DNA from: Turneriella sp.
GTDB taxonomy: Bacteria > Spirochaetota > Leptospiria > Turneriellales > Turneriellaceae
DNA: 64,000 nucleotides
Direction: 5' to 3'
NCBI GenBank assembly: GCA_019186965.1
Contig: JABARV010000015.1
Coordinates: 147,424 to 211,423, forward strand
In this document: positions 35,519 to 45,206 of the stretch, one piece after another
Layout of the letters: each line of letters begins with the position of its first letter
How positions within the stretch are numbered: the first letter of the stretch is position 1
Notes under the pieces: model-generated
Database searches by the model: none
The model's input: the letters and a program-made list of their open reading frames with translations, nothing else
Told to the model about the DNA's origin: nothing
Position numbers and translations under genes: made by a program

Positions 35519-37591
35519 ATGCGGAACGAAAAGCAAAATACCCTACGTGGTTCTCTCACTTTTCCGGGGGATAAATCGCTCTCGCACCGCGCAGCGCTTT
35601 TAGCGGCGTTAGCAAAAGGTACGTCGACGCTCTATAATTTTTTAGGCGCAAGCGATACCCTAAACGCGCTTAAAGCCATCGAGTCTTTAGGCGTCTCGGT
35701 TACGAAGATAGGGGAAGATACATACCAGGTGAAATCCCCCGGCGTTCAAGGGCTCACTCCTCCTAAAAATGTTATTGATTGCGGCAACTCGGGTACACTT
35801 TCACGCCTCCTTTTGGGGATGTTGGCGGGGCTTGATGGAATAACCGCTACTATCGACGGCGATGCAAGCTTACGTACACGCCCCATGCGCCGTGTTACGC
35901 AAATTTTAGAGAAATTAGGCGCACAGTTCGAGTATCTTGAAAAGGCAGATTGCCTGCCTATCCGCGTTACAGGCACGAAATTGCCGCCGATTGTTTTTAC
36001 AGAAACTCTAGGCTCTGCGCAGGTAAAATCGGCGGTAATTCTCGCCGCGCTTTCTTCGGGGGTGTCTTTAAGCCTTACGGAAGAGATTTGCTCGCGTGAC
36101 CATACGGAAAATATGCTGCGTTTCGCGGGTGTCTTAGTTAAGAAAGAAGGCATAACAGAAGAAAATTCTGTTACGGCCAAAAGTAGTACCCACGGGGTAA
36201 ATCCGCCTATTTTTATACCCGAAAAACAAAGTGTAAAACCGCAAGATTATAAAATTTGGGGAGATATTTCTTCGGCAGCATTTTTTGCGGTTGGGGCAAG
36301 CCTTCTTAAAGGAAGCGAAGTTTTGCTTCAAGGCGTACTGCTTAACCCTTTTCGCGATCGCTATTTAAAAGTCCTTACGCAAATGGGGGCTTCGGTCGAA
36401 ATTTTGCCGCAACGCGACGAATGCGGCGAGAAGGGGGGGGATGTACTTGTGCGTTACTCGCCGCTTAGCGGAATAAAAATTCCTAAAGAAGATATTCCCT
36501 CTTTAATTGATGAGCTCCCTATACTTACGGTTGCGGGTGTGTATTGTAAGGGTACTTTTTCGTACCGCGATGCGAAGGAGCTACGCGTTAAGGAATCTGA
36601 CCGTATTGGAATTATGGTCGAGAATTTGGAAAATTTAGGCGTAAGCGTTGAAGAGTTCGACGACGGGTTGAGCGTTGAAGGTAATCCTTCTGCACAGCTT
36701 GCGGGAAAAATCACTACGCGGATGGACCACCGTATTGTAATGTCGTTTGAGATTGCAAACCTTTCCCCAGGCGCTTCTTTGGAAATTGAAGGTAAAGAAT
36801 GGATTGAAACGAGTTTTCCTTCATTTTATACAAAATTGCAGCGTGTTCTTAACTACGCACCTCCACTTTTAGAAAAAGGGGTTGTGGCGATTGATGGCCC
36901 TGCGGGTTCGGGGAAATCGACCGTTGCGTATATGCTTGCACGGGCGTTGGGTTTTAACCAGCTCGATTCGGGAGCGCTTTACCGTGCATTTACGTATAGG
37001 GGATACCAAAAGTTTGTAGCTATGGAAAAACAAGGCATAGCTATGGAAAAACAGGGCTGGGATATAGCAGTGCAAGAAAATGAACAACTCGTCAATTATC
37101 TCCAGTCGATGCCCGTGCGTCTTGAATTTGCCCCCGATGGTAGGCAACACGTTTATGCGGAGGATGTAGAGCTTCAAGACGAGCTGCGCTCTGCCGAAGT
37201 TGCTTCACGCATTAAGCCAATTGCAGATGCACTTTTTATCCGCGAGAGGGTAAAAACAATTTTGCGTGATGCAGCTTTACGGTATACACTAGTCGCCGAT
37301 GGGCGTGATATGGGAACAGAGGTTTTTCCCGAAGCGCATTTTAAGTTTTTTTTGACTGCCTCGAGCCGTGTGCGTGCAGAAAGGCGGCTTATAGAATTTC
37401 AGCAGAAAGACCCCCACGCGACACTGGAAACGGTAGAGAAGCAAATTATAGAGCGAGACCGTGACGATGGGCTGCGCAAAGTGGGGGCATTAAAGCCAGC
37501 GCCAAAAGCCATTTTCATTGACACCTCGTCTCGAACTCAGGAGCAAGTGGTACAAATTATGCTTGCGTACATCCGGTACGCGGCGCATTAG
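35519..37591 (+). CDS. Fused EPSP synthase and cytidylate kinase (AroA-Cmk)
   Basis: 690 residues. Residues 1-~445 are 3-phosphoshikimate 1-carboxyvinyltransferase (shikimate pathway): GDKSLSHRAALLAAL, DCGNSGTLSRLLLGML, and KESDRIGIMVENLENLG. From residue ~455 follows a complete CMP/dCMP kinase: P-loop GPAGSGKST (461-468), LDSGALYRAFTYRG, and VADGRDMGTEVFPEA. The two enzymes have no shared reaction; fusion reflects the common aroA-cmk-rpsA gene order. The Cmk part has a 7-residue duplication (around 501-513). rpsA follows 8 nt later. Confidence 0.96.
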   Translation: MRNEKQNTLRGSLTFPGDKSLSHRAALLAALAKGTSTLYNFLGASDTLNALKAIESLGVSVTKIGEDTYQVKSPGVQGLTPPKNVIDCGNSGTLSRLLLGMLAGLDGITATIDGDASLRTRPMRRVTQILEKLGAQFEYLEKADCLPIRVTGTKLPPIVFTETLGSAQVKSAVILAALSSGVSLSLTEEICSRDHTENMLRFAGVLVKKEGITEENSVTAKSSTHGVNPPIFIPEKQSVKPQDYKIWGDISSAAFFAVGASLLKGSEVLLQGVLLNPFRDRYLKVLTQMGASVEILPQRDECGEKGGDVLVRYSPLSGIKIPKEDIPSLIDELPILTVAGVYCKGTFSYRDAKELRVKESDRIGIMVENLENLGVSVEEFDDGLSVEGNPSAQLAGKITTRMDHRIVMSFEIANLSPGASLEIEGKEWIETSFPSFYTKLQRVLNYAPPLLEKGVVAIDGPAGSGKSTVAYMLARALGFNQLDSGALYRAFTYRGYQKFVAMEKQGIAMEKQGWDIAVQENEQLVNYLQSMPVRLEFAPDGRQHVYAEDVELQDELRSAEVASRIKPIADALFIRERVKTILRDAALRYTLVADGRDMGTEVFPEAHFKFFLTASSRVRAERRLIEFQQKDPHATLETVEKQIIERDRDDGLRKVGALKPAPKAIFIDTSSRTQEQVVQIMLAYIRYAAH
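37018..37059 (+). repeat. 21-nt in-frame tandem duplication in cmk
   Basis: Two copies of a 21-nt unit (37018-37038 and 37039-37059), 18 of 21 positions identical, give the protein repeat AMEKQGI/AMEKQGW. It lies just after the P-loop helix region, where other cytidylate kinases have no repeat. It keeps the frame. Confidence 0.85.
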
Positions 37592-37599
37592 GGGTTCCC

Positions 37600-39303
37600 A
37601 TGGCAACGCGCAAAGTTCTCTTTCAAGATAGTAACGTCTCAATGGCAGACGTTTTTAAAACCGATACCGAAGTTGCCGACATACGTCCGGGAGGGGTAAT
37701 CACAGGTAAAATTGTGAGCCTTTCGAACGAGTTTGCTATTATCGATATGGGCGGTAAATCCGAAGGGAGGATTGGCCTTCGTGAATTTGATGCGGCACCT
37801 GTTGTTGGGGATTCTGTTGAGGCTTTAGTCAAATCGTACGACCGTGAAACAGGTTTAGTCCAGCTTTCAAAGCGCGAGTTAGAGTTGCGCCGTGGTTGGG
37901 AAATTGTTAAAGAAGCGTTCGAGAAAAATGTCCCCGTAAATGGCCTTGTCAAGCGCTCGATGCGCGACGGTTACATGCTCAATGTCGAAGGCGTTTTTAT
38001 GTTTATGCCGCACACGCAAGTAGGTCTTTTGGGTCCCCGCGAACGCGGTGCAAAGCGCATCAACATTATTGGCCAAAATTACCTTGTCAAAATTACGGAG
38101 CTCAACGAAAGGCGCAAAACAGGAACCGTTTCACGAAAAATTTTCCAAGACGAACAAAACGCAACGCTCTGGAAAGAGATTAGCGGTAAAATACATATTG
38201 GCGACATCGTTAAAGGTATTGTAACGAAGCATACAAATTCAGGGGTATTTGTAAACGTCGACGGTATCGAAGGTTTTTTACACCAAAGCAATTTAACGTG
38301 GGAACGCAAGGCTGATAGCGCAAAAGAAAAACTTGAAGTGGGTACAGAAGTATCTGTACGTATCCTCGAAATAGATCCCGAAAACCATAGATTATCCCTC
38401 GGCTTAAAGCAGCTCACCGACGACCCATGGTCGACGGTGTTAACGCGCTTTAAAGTCGGCGATCGCGTCTCTGGCAAGGTTTCGTTTGTTGCAACATACG
38501 GAGCATTTATTGAGCTCGATGCAGGGCTTGAAGGCCTGTTGCACATCAGCGAAATGAGCTGGACACGAAAAATAAACCATGCAAACGAAATGGTAAAAGT
38601 GGGCCAAGAAATTGAAACAAAAATTATTGGAATCAATAAAGACGATAAGCGTATTTCGCTTGGTTTGCGCCAGCTCCATGCAAACCCATGGGACACCATT
38701 CGTAGCGAAATCAAAGTAGGTGAAACACGCAAAGGGAAAATTCGTGGGCTTACCAACACGGGAATTTTTGTAGAAATTACCGACGCAATCGATGGGCTCA
38801 TTAAAAAAGAAGACATTACTTGGTCGGAGCCTGCGCCCGATCCTAAAAAAACATATAAAGTTGGCGAAGAGATTGAATTTAAAGTAATTGAAATCAATTC
38901 CGACGAACGCAAGGTACATTGTTCAATCCGCCATACATTGCCAAACCCTTACAAAAAACTGCGCGATAAATACCAACGCGGTACCGTTATCGAAGGTGTT
39001 GTGTCGGGGGTCGTCGACTTCGGTGTCTTCATCAAGTTTGACGAAGGCTACGAAGGTTTAGCGCACGTTTCAACAATGGAAAAAGAGCAATCTACCAATT
39101 TCAAAAAAACAATCCAAAAAGGCGAAGCGATTAAAGCGGTAATTAAGAGCATCGATCCCGAGAACCGTAAAATCTCACTTTCCTTAAAAGACGTTAATTA
39201 CGCTTTAGAAAAAATTGAGATGCGGCAATACCTCGAAAAAGAAAGTTCGAGCAAAGCCGAAACGACGAGTCCATTCGCGAACCTTAAAAAGCTCGTATCG
39301 TGA
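37600..39303 (+). CDS. rpsA: 30S ribosomal protein S1
   Basis: 567 residues, six S1 OB-fold repeats (for example GGVITGKIVSLSNEFAIIDM, KIHIGDIVKGIVTKHTNSGV, RGTVIEGVVSGVVDFGVFIK), the full set as in E. coli. Binds mRNA and promotes initiation. It follows the aroA-cmk fusion, the usual place for rpsA. Its stop codon overlaps the GTG of the next gene. Confidence 0.97.
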   Translation: MATRKVLFQDSNVSMADVFKTDTEVADIRPGGVITGKIVSLSNEFAIIDMGGKSEGRIGLREFDAAPVVGDSVEALVKSYDRETGLVQLSKRELELRRGWEIVKEAFEKNVPVNGLVKRSMRDGYMLNVEGVFMFMPHTQVGLLGPRERGAKRINIIGQNYLVKITELNERRKTGTVSRKIFQDEQNATLWKEISGKIHIGDIVKGIVTKHTNSGVFVNVDGIEGFLHQSNLTWERKADSAKEKLEVGTEVSVRILEIDPENHRLSLGLKQLTDDPWSTVLTRFKVGDRVSGKVSFVATYGAFIELDAGLEGLLHISEMSWTRKINHANEMVKVGQEIETKIIGINKDDKRISLGLRQLHANPWDTIRSEIKVGETRKGKIRGLTNTGIFVEITDAIDGLIKKEDITWSEPAPDPKKTYKVGEEIEFKVIEINSDERKVHCSIRHTLPNPYKKLRDKYQRGTVIEGVVSGVVDFGVFIKFDEGYEGLAHVSTMEKEQSTNFKKTIQKGEAIKAVIKSIDPENRKISLSLKDVNYALEKIEMRQYLEKESSSKAETTSPFANLKKLVS

Positions 39304-40031
39304 AACGTAATGCTTTGACTGTCGTTTGGCAAATTTGCCAGCGTGAGCTCAAAAGTTATTTCCAGTCGCTTTTAGCGTATTTCATTTTAAGCATCACGTT
39401 GAGCCTTGCGTTCCTTTGGGCGTACGCGTTTATAAAACACGAAAGCGCTTCTTCCGTTGCATTGCAGCGTATTTTTTATATGCTTTCGGGAACGACGATG
39501 ATTACCGGCGTGCTTATTTCAATGCGGTTAATTGCGGAAGAAAAAATGCAGGGAACAATCGAGCTTCTTTTTACTTCGCCATTAACAGAGGCGCAACTTG
39601 TTTTGGGCAAATTTCTTTCTGCGTTTCTTTTTTTGTGCGTGCAAGCTGCGCTTACGCTTCCTATTACGCTTTTAGTTGTTTTTTATGGCGGCGCAAACTT
39701 GGGACACATCGTTGCAGGGTTTATTGGTCTCCTTTTTATTGGCGCGGCAACTTCTGCAATGGGACTTTTTTATTCGACGCTTACAAAAACACAGCTTCTT
39801 GCGTCTGTAATGACGGCTGCCAATTTAGTATTTTTTTTATTACTGGGATTTTTTTCTCCCTATATAGAACAGCCGCTAAAAAATGTTTTGCGCGAGTTTA
39901 GTTTCTACGTCCATTTTATGGATTTTGAAAAAGGAGTACTTTCCGCGAAGCACAGTATATTTTATTTGAGTATTGTGGTTTTTTATTTATACGCTGCAAC
40001 GCTTTCTTTGAGCGCACGGCGGTGGAGATAG
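39300..40031 (+). CDS. ABC-2 permease, GldF-like
   Basis: 243 residues, six membrane helices. ELKSYFQSLLAYFILSITLS and RLIAEEKMQGTIELLFTSPL, TEAQLVLGKFLSAFLF are the GldF/ABC-2 permease pattern. GTG start overlaps the rpsA stop by 4 nt. With the next gene it forms a GldF-GldG pair of the kind first found in gliding bacteria but also present in non-gliding phyla. No ATPase gene lies beside it. Confidence 0.88.
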   Translation: MKRNALTVVWQICQRELKSYFQSLLAYFILSITLSLAFLWAYAFIKHESASSVALQRIFYMLSGTTMITGVLISMRLIAEEKMQGTIELLFTSPLTEAQLVLGKFLSAFLFLCVQAALTLPITLLVVFYGGANLGHIVAGFIGLLFIGAATSAMGLFYSTLTKTQLLASVMTAANLVFFLLLGFFSPYIEQPLKNVLREFSFYVHFMDFEKGVLSAKHSIFYLSIVVFYLYAATLSLSARRWR

Positions 40032-40040
40032 GTAAAGTAA

Positions 40041-41813
40041 ATGGCGTTAGATAAAATATTGCAATTTATTCGCGCAAAGCTCGTTTTTTTATTTTTTGCG
40101 CTTCTTCTTCTATTCTATTTTGTGACAGGGATAAGCGTAAAAGGGTTTGGTTACGCCGCGCTTCTTTTTTTCGTATCGCTTATTTATATTGGTTTGGGTG
40201 TTTTTCTTTATACTCTTTACAAAAACGAGGAGCGCAAAGGTGGAATTTTCCGTTTACTCCAATTTGCATACTGGCTCATTTTATTTTCTGCGGCATGTTA
40301 TTTTTTTCAAGCCGATGAAATTTGGGCAAAAATTTTTACTGCAAAAGAGAGTACTTTGGCAGAACGGCTTAGGCAAATTATACAAATTGCGTATTTTTCC
40401 GGTTTTTCGATTGCCGTCATCGCGTTGACCGTTGCGTCGATTGTGCGTAGCGAAGCGAATGAAGCTTTAACATCGGTATGGACTCTTGGCGTGTTGCTTC
40501 TTCTTTTAGTGGGGCTTAACTATTGGTCGCATGTACGCCCCGCACAGGTAGATATGACGCTCTTACGCAAATTTTCTCTTTCACAAGACAGCCGTAATTT
40601 GCTTAGTGGGGTCGACAAAGAAGTGAAGATAACCGCTTTCTATCCTTTCTTTAGCGAACTTTACCGTAACGTTGAACTTATATTGCGCGATGCGTCGTCG
40701 GTAAACAGCCACATTACGTATACGTTTATAGATCCCCTGCGCGAAAAAGAACGCGCCGATGCGCTTAAAATTGACCGTGTCGGAACAATTCTTGTCGAAA
40801 GTGCACCCAATTCAGCCAAGTTTGAAATTGTAGACGAGAATGCATTATGGCGTTTAGAGCGGGAACTTGTTTCCAATATTTTAGAGGTAAGCGGTAAGCC
40901 TTTAACAATTTATTATTCTGCAGGACACGATGAAAAACCTCTTACGGGCGCTTTCAAAGAAGACACCCTGGAAACGTTTGACGAAAATTTACGCGCACTT
41001 CGGCATAAAATAAAGCAGCTTACCCCTACGGAAGGGTTTCCGCAAAAAATGCCGCAAGCCGATTTAGTTTTTATTATAGGTCCACGCCGTGATTTTTCGG
41101 CACAGGAAAAGAAAACTCTTCTAGAATATTTTGAGAAAGGTGGAAAGCTTTTTGTTGCGCTCGATCCAGAGTCATCGGCGGATTTTTCGTTTCTTTTGTC
41201 GCCGTTAAATGTAAAGTATGCCAAGGAGAAAGTCCATAGTGGTTATGCTCTACCGCCCGGAAAAACGACGCTCCAAGTAATCAATTACGCAGACCATCCC
41301 ATAACAGCGCCTTTTGTTTCTTTAAGCGAAGAGAGAAAAATTACAATTTTTCCAGGCGCAGGCCACTTAGAAGAAATGGGGAAGCCTAACGCCGATTACG
41401 ATACCAGTTTTTTTATTTTAAGCCATTATACAAGCTGGATTGATAAAATTGCCAATGGTTTGCGTGACGATAAAAAAGAACCAATTGCATCTTTTAAGCT
41501 GGGCCTTGCGGCGCGTTCGAAAAAAAATACAGGGCGCCTTGTTTTTATTGGCGATGCAGATTTCTTGACGAACCGTTTTATCGACATGCAGCAAAACAAA
41601 GAACTTGCGGTGCGTTCTATAAGGTGGCTTGCCGACGACGATAAGCTTATGGGAATTGTTCCGGGACGTTTTGACGACCAAAAGGTAAAGCTTACGGGAC
41701 GCAAAGACACGGTAATTTTCCATTTATTCCTTTATATATATCCAGGAGTAATCCTCCTTGTGGGCCTCTTGGTTGTGCGTGCTAAACGCCGCCGTACCTC
41801 TTCGGTAGAATAG
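40041..41813 (+). CDS. GldG-like ABC transport auxiliary protein
   Basis: 590 residues. About five N-terminal helices, a large extracytoplasmic domain (from residue ~180) resembling the GldG/ABC_transp_aux region (SLSQDSRNLLSGVDKEVKIT, YFEKGGKLFVALDPESSADF, GRLVFIGDADFLTNRFI) and one C-terminal helix. It follows the GldF-like gene by 9 nt. Function in this organism is unknown; motility is not implied. Confidence 0.88.
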   Translation: MALDKILQFIRAKLVFLFFALLLLFYFVTGISVKGFGYAALLFFVSLIYIGLGVFLYTLYKNEERKGGIFRLLQFAYWLILFSAACYFFQADEIWAKIFTAKESTLAERLRQIIQIAYFSGFSIAVIALTVASIVRSEANEALTSVWTLGVLLLLLVGLNYWSHVRPAQVDMTLLRKFSLSQDSRNLLSGVDKEVKITAFYPFFSELYRNVELILRDASSVNSHITYTFIDPLREKERADALKIDRVGTILVESAPNSAKFEIVDENALWRLERELVSNILEVSGKPLTIYYSAGHDEKPLTGAFKEDTLETFDENLRALRHKIKQLTPTEGFPQKMPQADLVFIIGPRRDFSAQEKKTLLEYFEKGGKLFVALDPESSADFSFLLSPLNVKYAKEKVHSGYALPPGKTTLQVINYADHPITAPFVSLSEERKITIFPGAGHLEEMGKPNADYDTSFFILSHYTSWIDKIANGLRDDKKEPIASFKLGLAARSKKNTGRLVFIGDADFLTNRFIDMQQNKELAVRSIRWLADDDKLMGIVPGRFDDQKVKLTGRKDTVIFHLFLYIYPGVILLVGLLVVRAKRRRTSSVE

Positions 41814-41857
41814 ATTTTACGTTGACCGAGCGTTCTTTTTAATGAAAAGAGATAACT

Positions 41858-42658
41858 ATGAAAGATTTGAAAGATAAAGTAGTTTGGATAACAGGAGCAA
41901 GCTCCGGTATTGGTCGAGCGCTTACGCTTGAGGCGGCGCGGTTGGGTGCAAAAGTTGTCCTTTCAGGAAGAAATTTAGCCGCGCTTAAAAAAGTGCAGAG
42001 CGAAGCGAAACTAAATGCAGCGAACTCTCTTGTGTTACCCTTAGATTTAGAAAAATATAAAGATGCTGCAAAAGCAGTTCCTAAAGTAATTAAAGCCTTT
42101 GGTGCGGTAGACGTTCTCGTCAATAACGGCGGCGTTAGCCAAAGGTCTTTAACATACGAGACAAAACTTGCAGTTTACGAAAAACTTATTGCGGTAAACT
42201 ATTTGGGAAATATTGCCCTTTCCCTCGCCGTTTTGCCAATAATGCGTGCGCGTGGTAAAGGAGTGATTGTCACAGTATCGAGTGTCGCGGGTATATTTGG
42301 TACACCGCTGCGTTCGGGGTATTCTGCAAGCAAATTTGCGACAGTCGGTTTTTACGAAGCTTTCCGTGCAGAAAATTTTGATAAAAATATCCAAACAACA
42401 ATTATCTATCCAGGGTTTGTCAATACAAACGTTGCGATAAATGCGCTTACTTCTGAAGGAAAAAAACAAGGAACTCAAGACGCTGCAACCGCTAAAGGAA
42501 TTAGCCCCGAAGAATGTGCTGAAAGGGCGTGGAAAGGAATCCTTGCGGGAAAAAACACTGTTTATATCGCGGGCGGCAAGGAGCGTTTTGGAATGACAGT
42601 ACATAAATTTTTCCCAAATCTTTTTGCTAAAATGATCCGTAAAATGAAGGTGACGTAA
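41858..42658 (+). CDS. Short-chain dehydrogenase/reductase
   Basis: 266 residues. NAD(P) motif TGASSGIG (12-19), NNGG (89-92), catalytic Ser (141/142 in TVSSVAG), and YSASK (Y155, K159). The extended C-terminus and PGFVNTNVAINAL resemble DHRS7-type enzymes, which reduce lipid or steroid-like carbonyls. Substrate unknown. Confidence 0.92.
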   Translation: MKDLKDKVVWITGASSGIGRALTLEAARLGAKVVLSGRNLAALKKVQSEAKLNAANSLVLPLDLEKYKDAAKAVPKVIKAFGAVDVLVNNGGVSQRSLTYETKLAVYEKLIAVNYLGNIALSLAVLPIMRARGKGVIVTVSSVAGIFGTPLRSGYSASKFATVGFYEAFRAENFDKNIQTTIIYPGFVNTNVAINALTSEGKKQGTQDAATAKGISPEECAERAWKGILAGKNTVYIAGGKERFGMTVHKFFPNLFAKMIRKMKVT

Positions 42659-42679
42659 CGGCTGATTGTTTTGCCGCAA

Positions 42680-43243
42680 ATGCGCTTTAGTCGCTTAACC
42701 ATTTTTTCTCTCTGGGGGCTTGTTTTCGTATTTTCTACTTTAGTAACGTGTACCCCAAGGGAAAAATTTGTCGATACAGAACGTGTATTTTTTTCTTTCG
42801 ATAAAAAATCGTCTTTTGCGCTTAAAAATCTTCCTAACCATTTACAAACAATTATTGTTAATTTTTATGCCCCGCGTTGCCCTCCATGCGAAAACGAAGT
42901 TCCTGCGCTCAAGAAATTTTACAAAGAATACGAAAAAAATTCTGCTGTCGGTTTTTTTGCAATAGGCTCGTCTTTAACTGCAGTGGACGCAGCGCCAAGT
43001 GAAACTGTGCCGAGAGAACCAATAGAGGCAATTGTGGAAGAACTTAAGAAATTTACATACAAATTTTCTCTTCCCTATCCACAATATCTTGCGACACCTG
43101 CAGATTTAAAAGCATGGCGTGTGACGGGTTTTCCCGAAACTTTTGTTTTTTCGCGTACAGATGGTAAATGGTTGCTTAGGCGTAAATTTGTCAGTGAAGT
43201 AACTTTTGAGAACCTTGTAGAACAAGTCCAGTTGCGCCGTTAA
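42680..43243 (+). CDS. TlpA-like thioredoxin-fold lipoprotein
   Basis: About 187 residues. Lipoprotein-like signal with lipobox LVTC (FVFSTLVTCTPRE). Thioredoxin fold with the CPPC active site in IIVNFYAPRCPPCENEVPAL and a later cis-Pro region (VTGFPETFVFSRTDGKWLLR). Likely a periplasmic thiol-disulfide exchange protein. ATG at 42680 is preferred to the in-frame TTG at 42671. Confidence 0.85.
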   Translation: MRFSRLTIFSLWGLVFVFSTLVTCTPREKFVDTERVFFSFDKKSSFALKNLPNHLQTIIVNFYAPRCPPCENEVPALKKFYKEYEKNSAVGFFAIGSSLTAVDAAPSETVPREPIEAIVEELKKFTYKFSLPYPQYLATPADLKAWRVTGFPETFVFSRTDGKWLLRRKFVSEVTFENLVEQVQLRR

Positions 43244-43256
43244 TTAAAAGAGAAAT

Positions 43257-45206
43257 ATGAATTTACATACGAAAGCATCCGCAGCAGGTCTTATTATTGC
43301 TCTTGGAATTATCTATGGCGACTTGGGGACATCCCCCCTGTACGTCTTTTCTGCAATTACCGCGTCGCGGTTCATTAGCGAAGACCTTATCTTGGGCGGG
43401 CTTTCGTGTATATTTTGGACGCTCACGCTCATCACCTCGGTAAAATACGTGCTTGTGACATTACGCGCCGACAACCACGGTGAAGGCGGTATTTTTTCTC
43501 TTTATACTTTGGTGCGTAGACGCGGTCGCTGGCTCATTATTCCCGCCGTTATCGGCGGCTGTGCGCTTCTTGCCGACGGTATGATTACTCCTTCTATTAC
43601 TGTGTCTTCAGCGGTAGAAGGTTTGGATAAACTTTTCCCGGGAATTCCCACCGTGAAAATTGTCATTATTATTCTTTCGGCGCTTTTTATCTTCCAGCAA
43701 TTTGGCACCAATATCGTAGGTAGATGGTTTGGGCCTATAATGCTTATTTGGTTTTTGATGATTGCCATCTTGGGTGTTATTCACCTAATTAAAAACCCAA
43801 TTGTACTTAAAGCGGTAAATCCATGGTATGCGTACAATTTGCTTGTAAATTATCCCAAAGGATTTTGGATTTTAGGCGCCGTATTTTTGTGTACCACAGG
43901 AGCAGAGGCGCTTTATACCGACTTAGGGCATTGTGGCTTGAAAAATATCCGCATAAGCTGGATGTTCGTTAAGGTAACTCTTCTTTTAAATTATTTTGGG
44001 CAAGCGGCGTTTCTTTTTACGCAAGTAGGCAATACTTTTGACGCAAGTGGAAGAACCACATTAGGATTAACCCCGTTCTATTCTTTGATGCCAGAGTGGT
44101 TTTTACCCATTGGAATTTTTATCGCAACATGCGCTGCGATTATCGCATCGCAAGCGATTATCAGCGGCGCATTTACTCTTATTGCAGAGGCAATACGGCT
44201 TAACCTTTGGCCTAAGGTGCGTATTAAATACCCCTCGGTGCTTAAAGGACAAATTTATGTCCCGAGCGCAAACCGTATTTTGTGGATTGGCTGCTGCGCG
44301 GTGACGCTCTATTTCCAGAAGTCATCGCAGATGGAAGCAGCGTATGGACTTGCAATTACGTTCGATATGATGATGACGACGACGCTTTTGACGGTTTATT
44401 TAGCGTCGCGCTCGGCGCACGGCTTTCGTCCTGCGGTGGCGTTTATCTCTTTTATGACTATCGAGGTTTCGTTTCTTATTGCGAACTTAGAGAAATTCCC
44501 ACATGGGGGTTGGGTTACTTTTTTAATTGGCATAGTACTTTTTGTTGTTATGTGGTCGTGGTATGCAGCGCGAAAAATACGCAATCGTCTGGTCGAATTT
44601 GTTCCGCTTGCCGACTATTTCGACACTCTACACGAATTAAGCCACGATACGTCGGTGCCCAAGTATGCGACAAACCTTGTATACTTAACAAGCGCGAATA
44701 ACCCGACGGAAATAGAATGGAAAGTTATTTATTCGCTTTTTTACAAACAGCCCAAGCGTGCAGATGTATACTGGTTGGTGCACATCGACGTAACCGACGA
44801 ACCTTATACCATGGCGTACAAGGTGGATGTGCTTGTTCCCAACGACGTTATTCGTGTGGAGTTCAAATTGGGATTTCGTGTCGAACCCAAAGTGAACCAA
44901 CTTTTCCGAAAAGTGGTATCCGTACTGGTCGAAGAAGGAAGTGTCGATATAACAAGTAGGTATGCGTCGCTCCACCAAAAAAATATCTTAGGCGACTTTA
45001 GGTTTATTGTATTTGATAGAGTTTTAAGCCACGATAATGAATTTAATATTTACGAAAGAATGGTTACACGGGTATATAAAATTTTAAAATGGACTTCTCC
45101 TACAGAAGAAAAGGCGTTTGGTCTCGACACTTCGATTGTAGAAATTGAGCGAGTACCCCTTGTCGTCTCAACACCGCGAGAATTTCAACTAGAGAGGCTA
45201 ACATAA
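43257..45206 (+). CDS. kup: Kup/HAK-type potassium uptake protein
   Basis: 649 residues, about 12 membrane helices in the first ~450 and a ~190-residue cytoplasmic tail. Signature GIIYGDLGTSPLYVFSA; also DNHGEGGIFSLYTL and FLCTTGAEALYTDLGHCG. K+/H+ symport. The carboxyltransferase gene starts directly at its stop, so cotranslation is likely although the roles differ. Confidence 0.97.
   Translation: MNLHTKASAAGLIIALGIIYGDLGTSPLYVFSAITASRFISEDLILGGLSCIFWTLTLITSVKYVLVTLRADNHGEGGIFSLYTLVRRRGRWLIIPAVIGGCALLADGMITPSITVSSAVEGLDKLFPGIPTVKIVIIILSALFIFQQFGTNIVGRWFGPIMLIWFLMIAILGVIHLIKNPIVLKAVNPWYAYNLLVNYPKGFWILGAVFLCTTGAEALYTDLGHCGLKNIRISWMFVKVTLLLNYFGQAAFLFTQVGNTFDASGRTTLGLTPFYSLMPEWFLPIGIFIATCAAIIASQAIISGAFTLIAEAIRLNLWPKVRIKYPSVLKGQIYVPSANRILWIGCCAVTLYFQKSSQMEAAYGLAITFDMMMTTTLLTVYLASRSAHGFRPAVAFISFMTIEVSFLIANLEKFPHGGWVTFLIGIVLFVVMWSWYAARKIRNRLVEFVPLADYFDTLHELSHDTSVPKYATNLVYLTSANNPTEIEWKVIYSLFYKQPKRADVYWLVHIDVTDEPYTMAYKVDVLVPNDVIRVEFKLGFRVEPKVNQLFRKVVSVLVEEGSVDITSRYASLHQKNILGDFRFIVFDRVLSHDNEFNIYERMVTRVYKILKWTSPTEEKAFGLDTSIVEIERVPLVVSTPREFQLERLT

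Noticed and set aside
38079..38912. Leftward open frame inside rpsA
   Set aside because: Antisense shadow of a clear S1 gene; no recognisable protein features.
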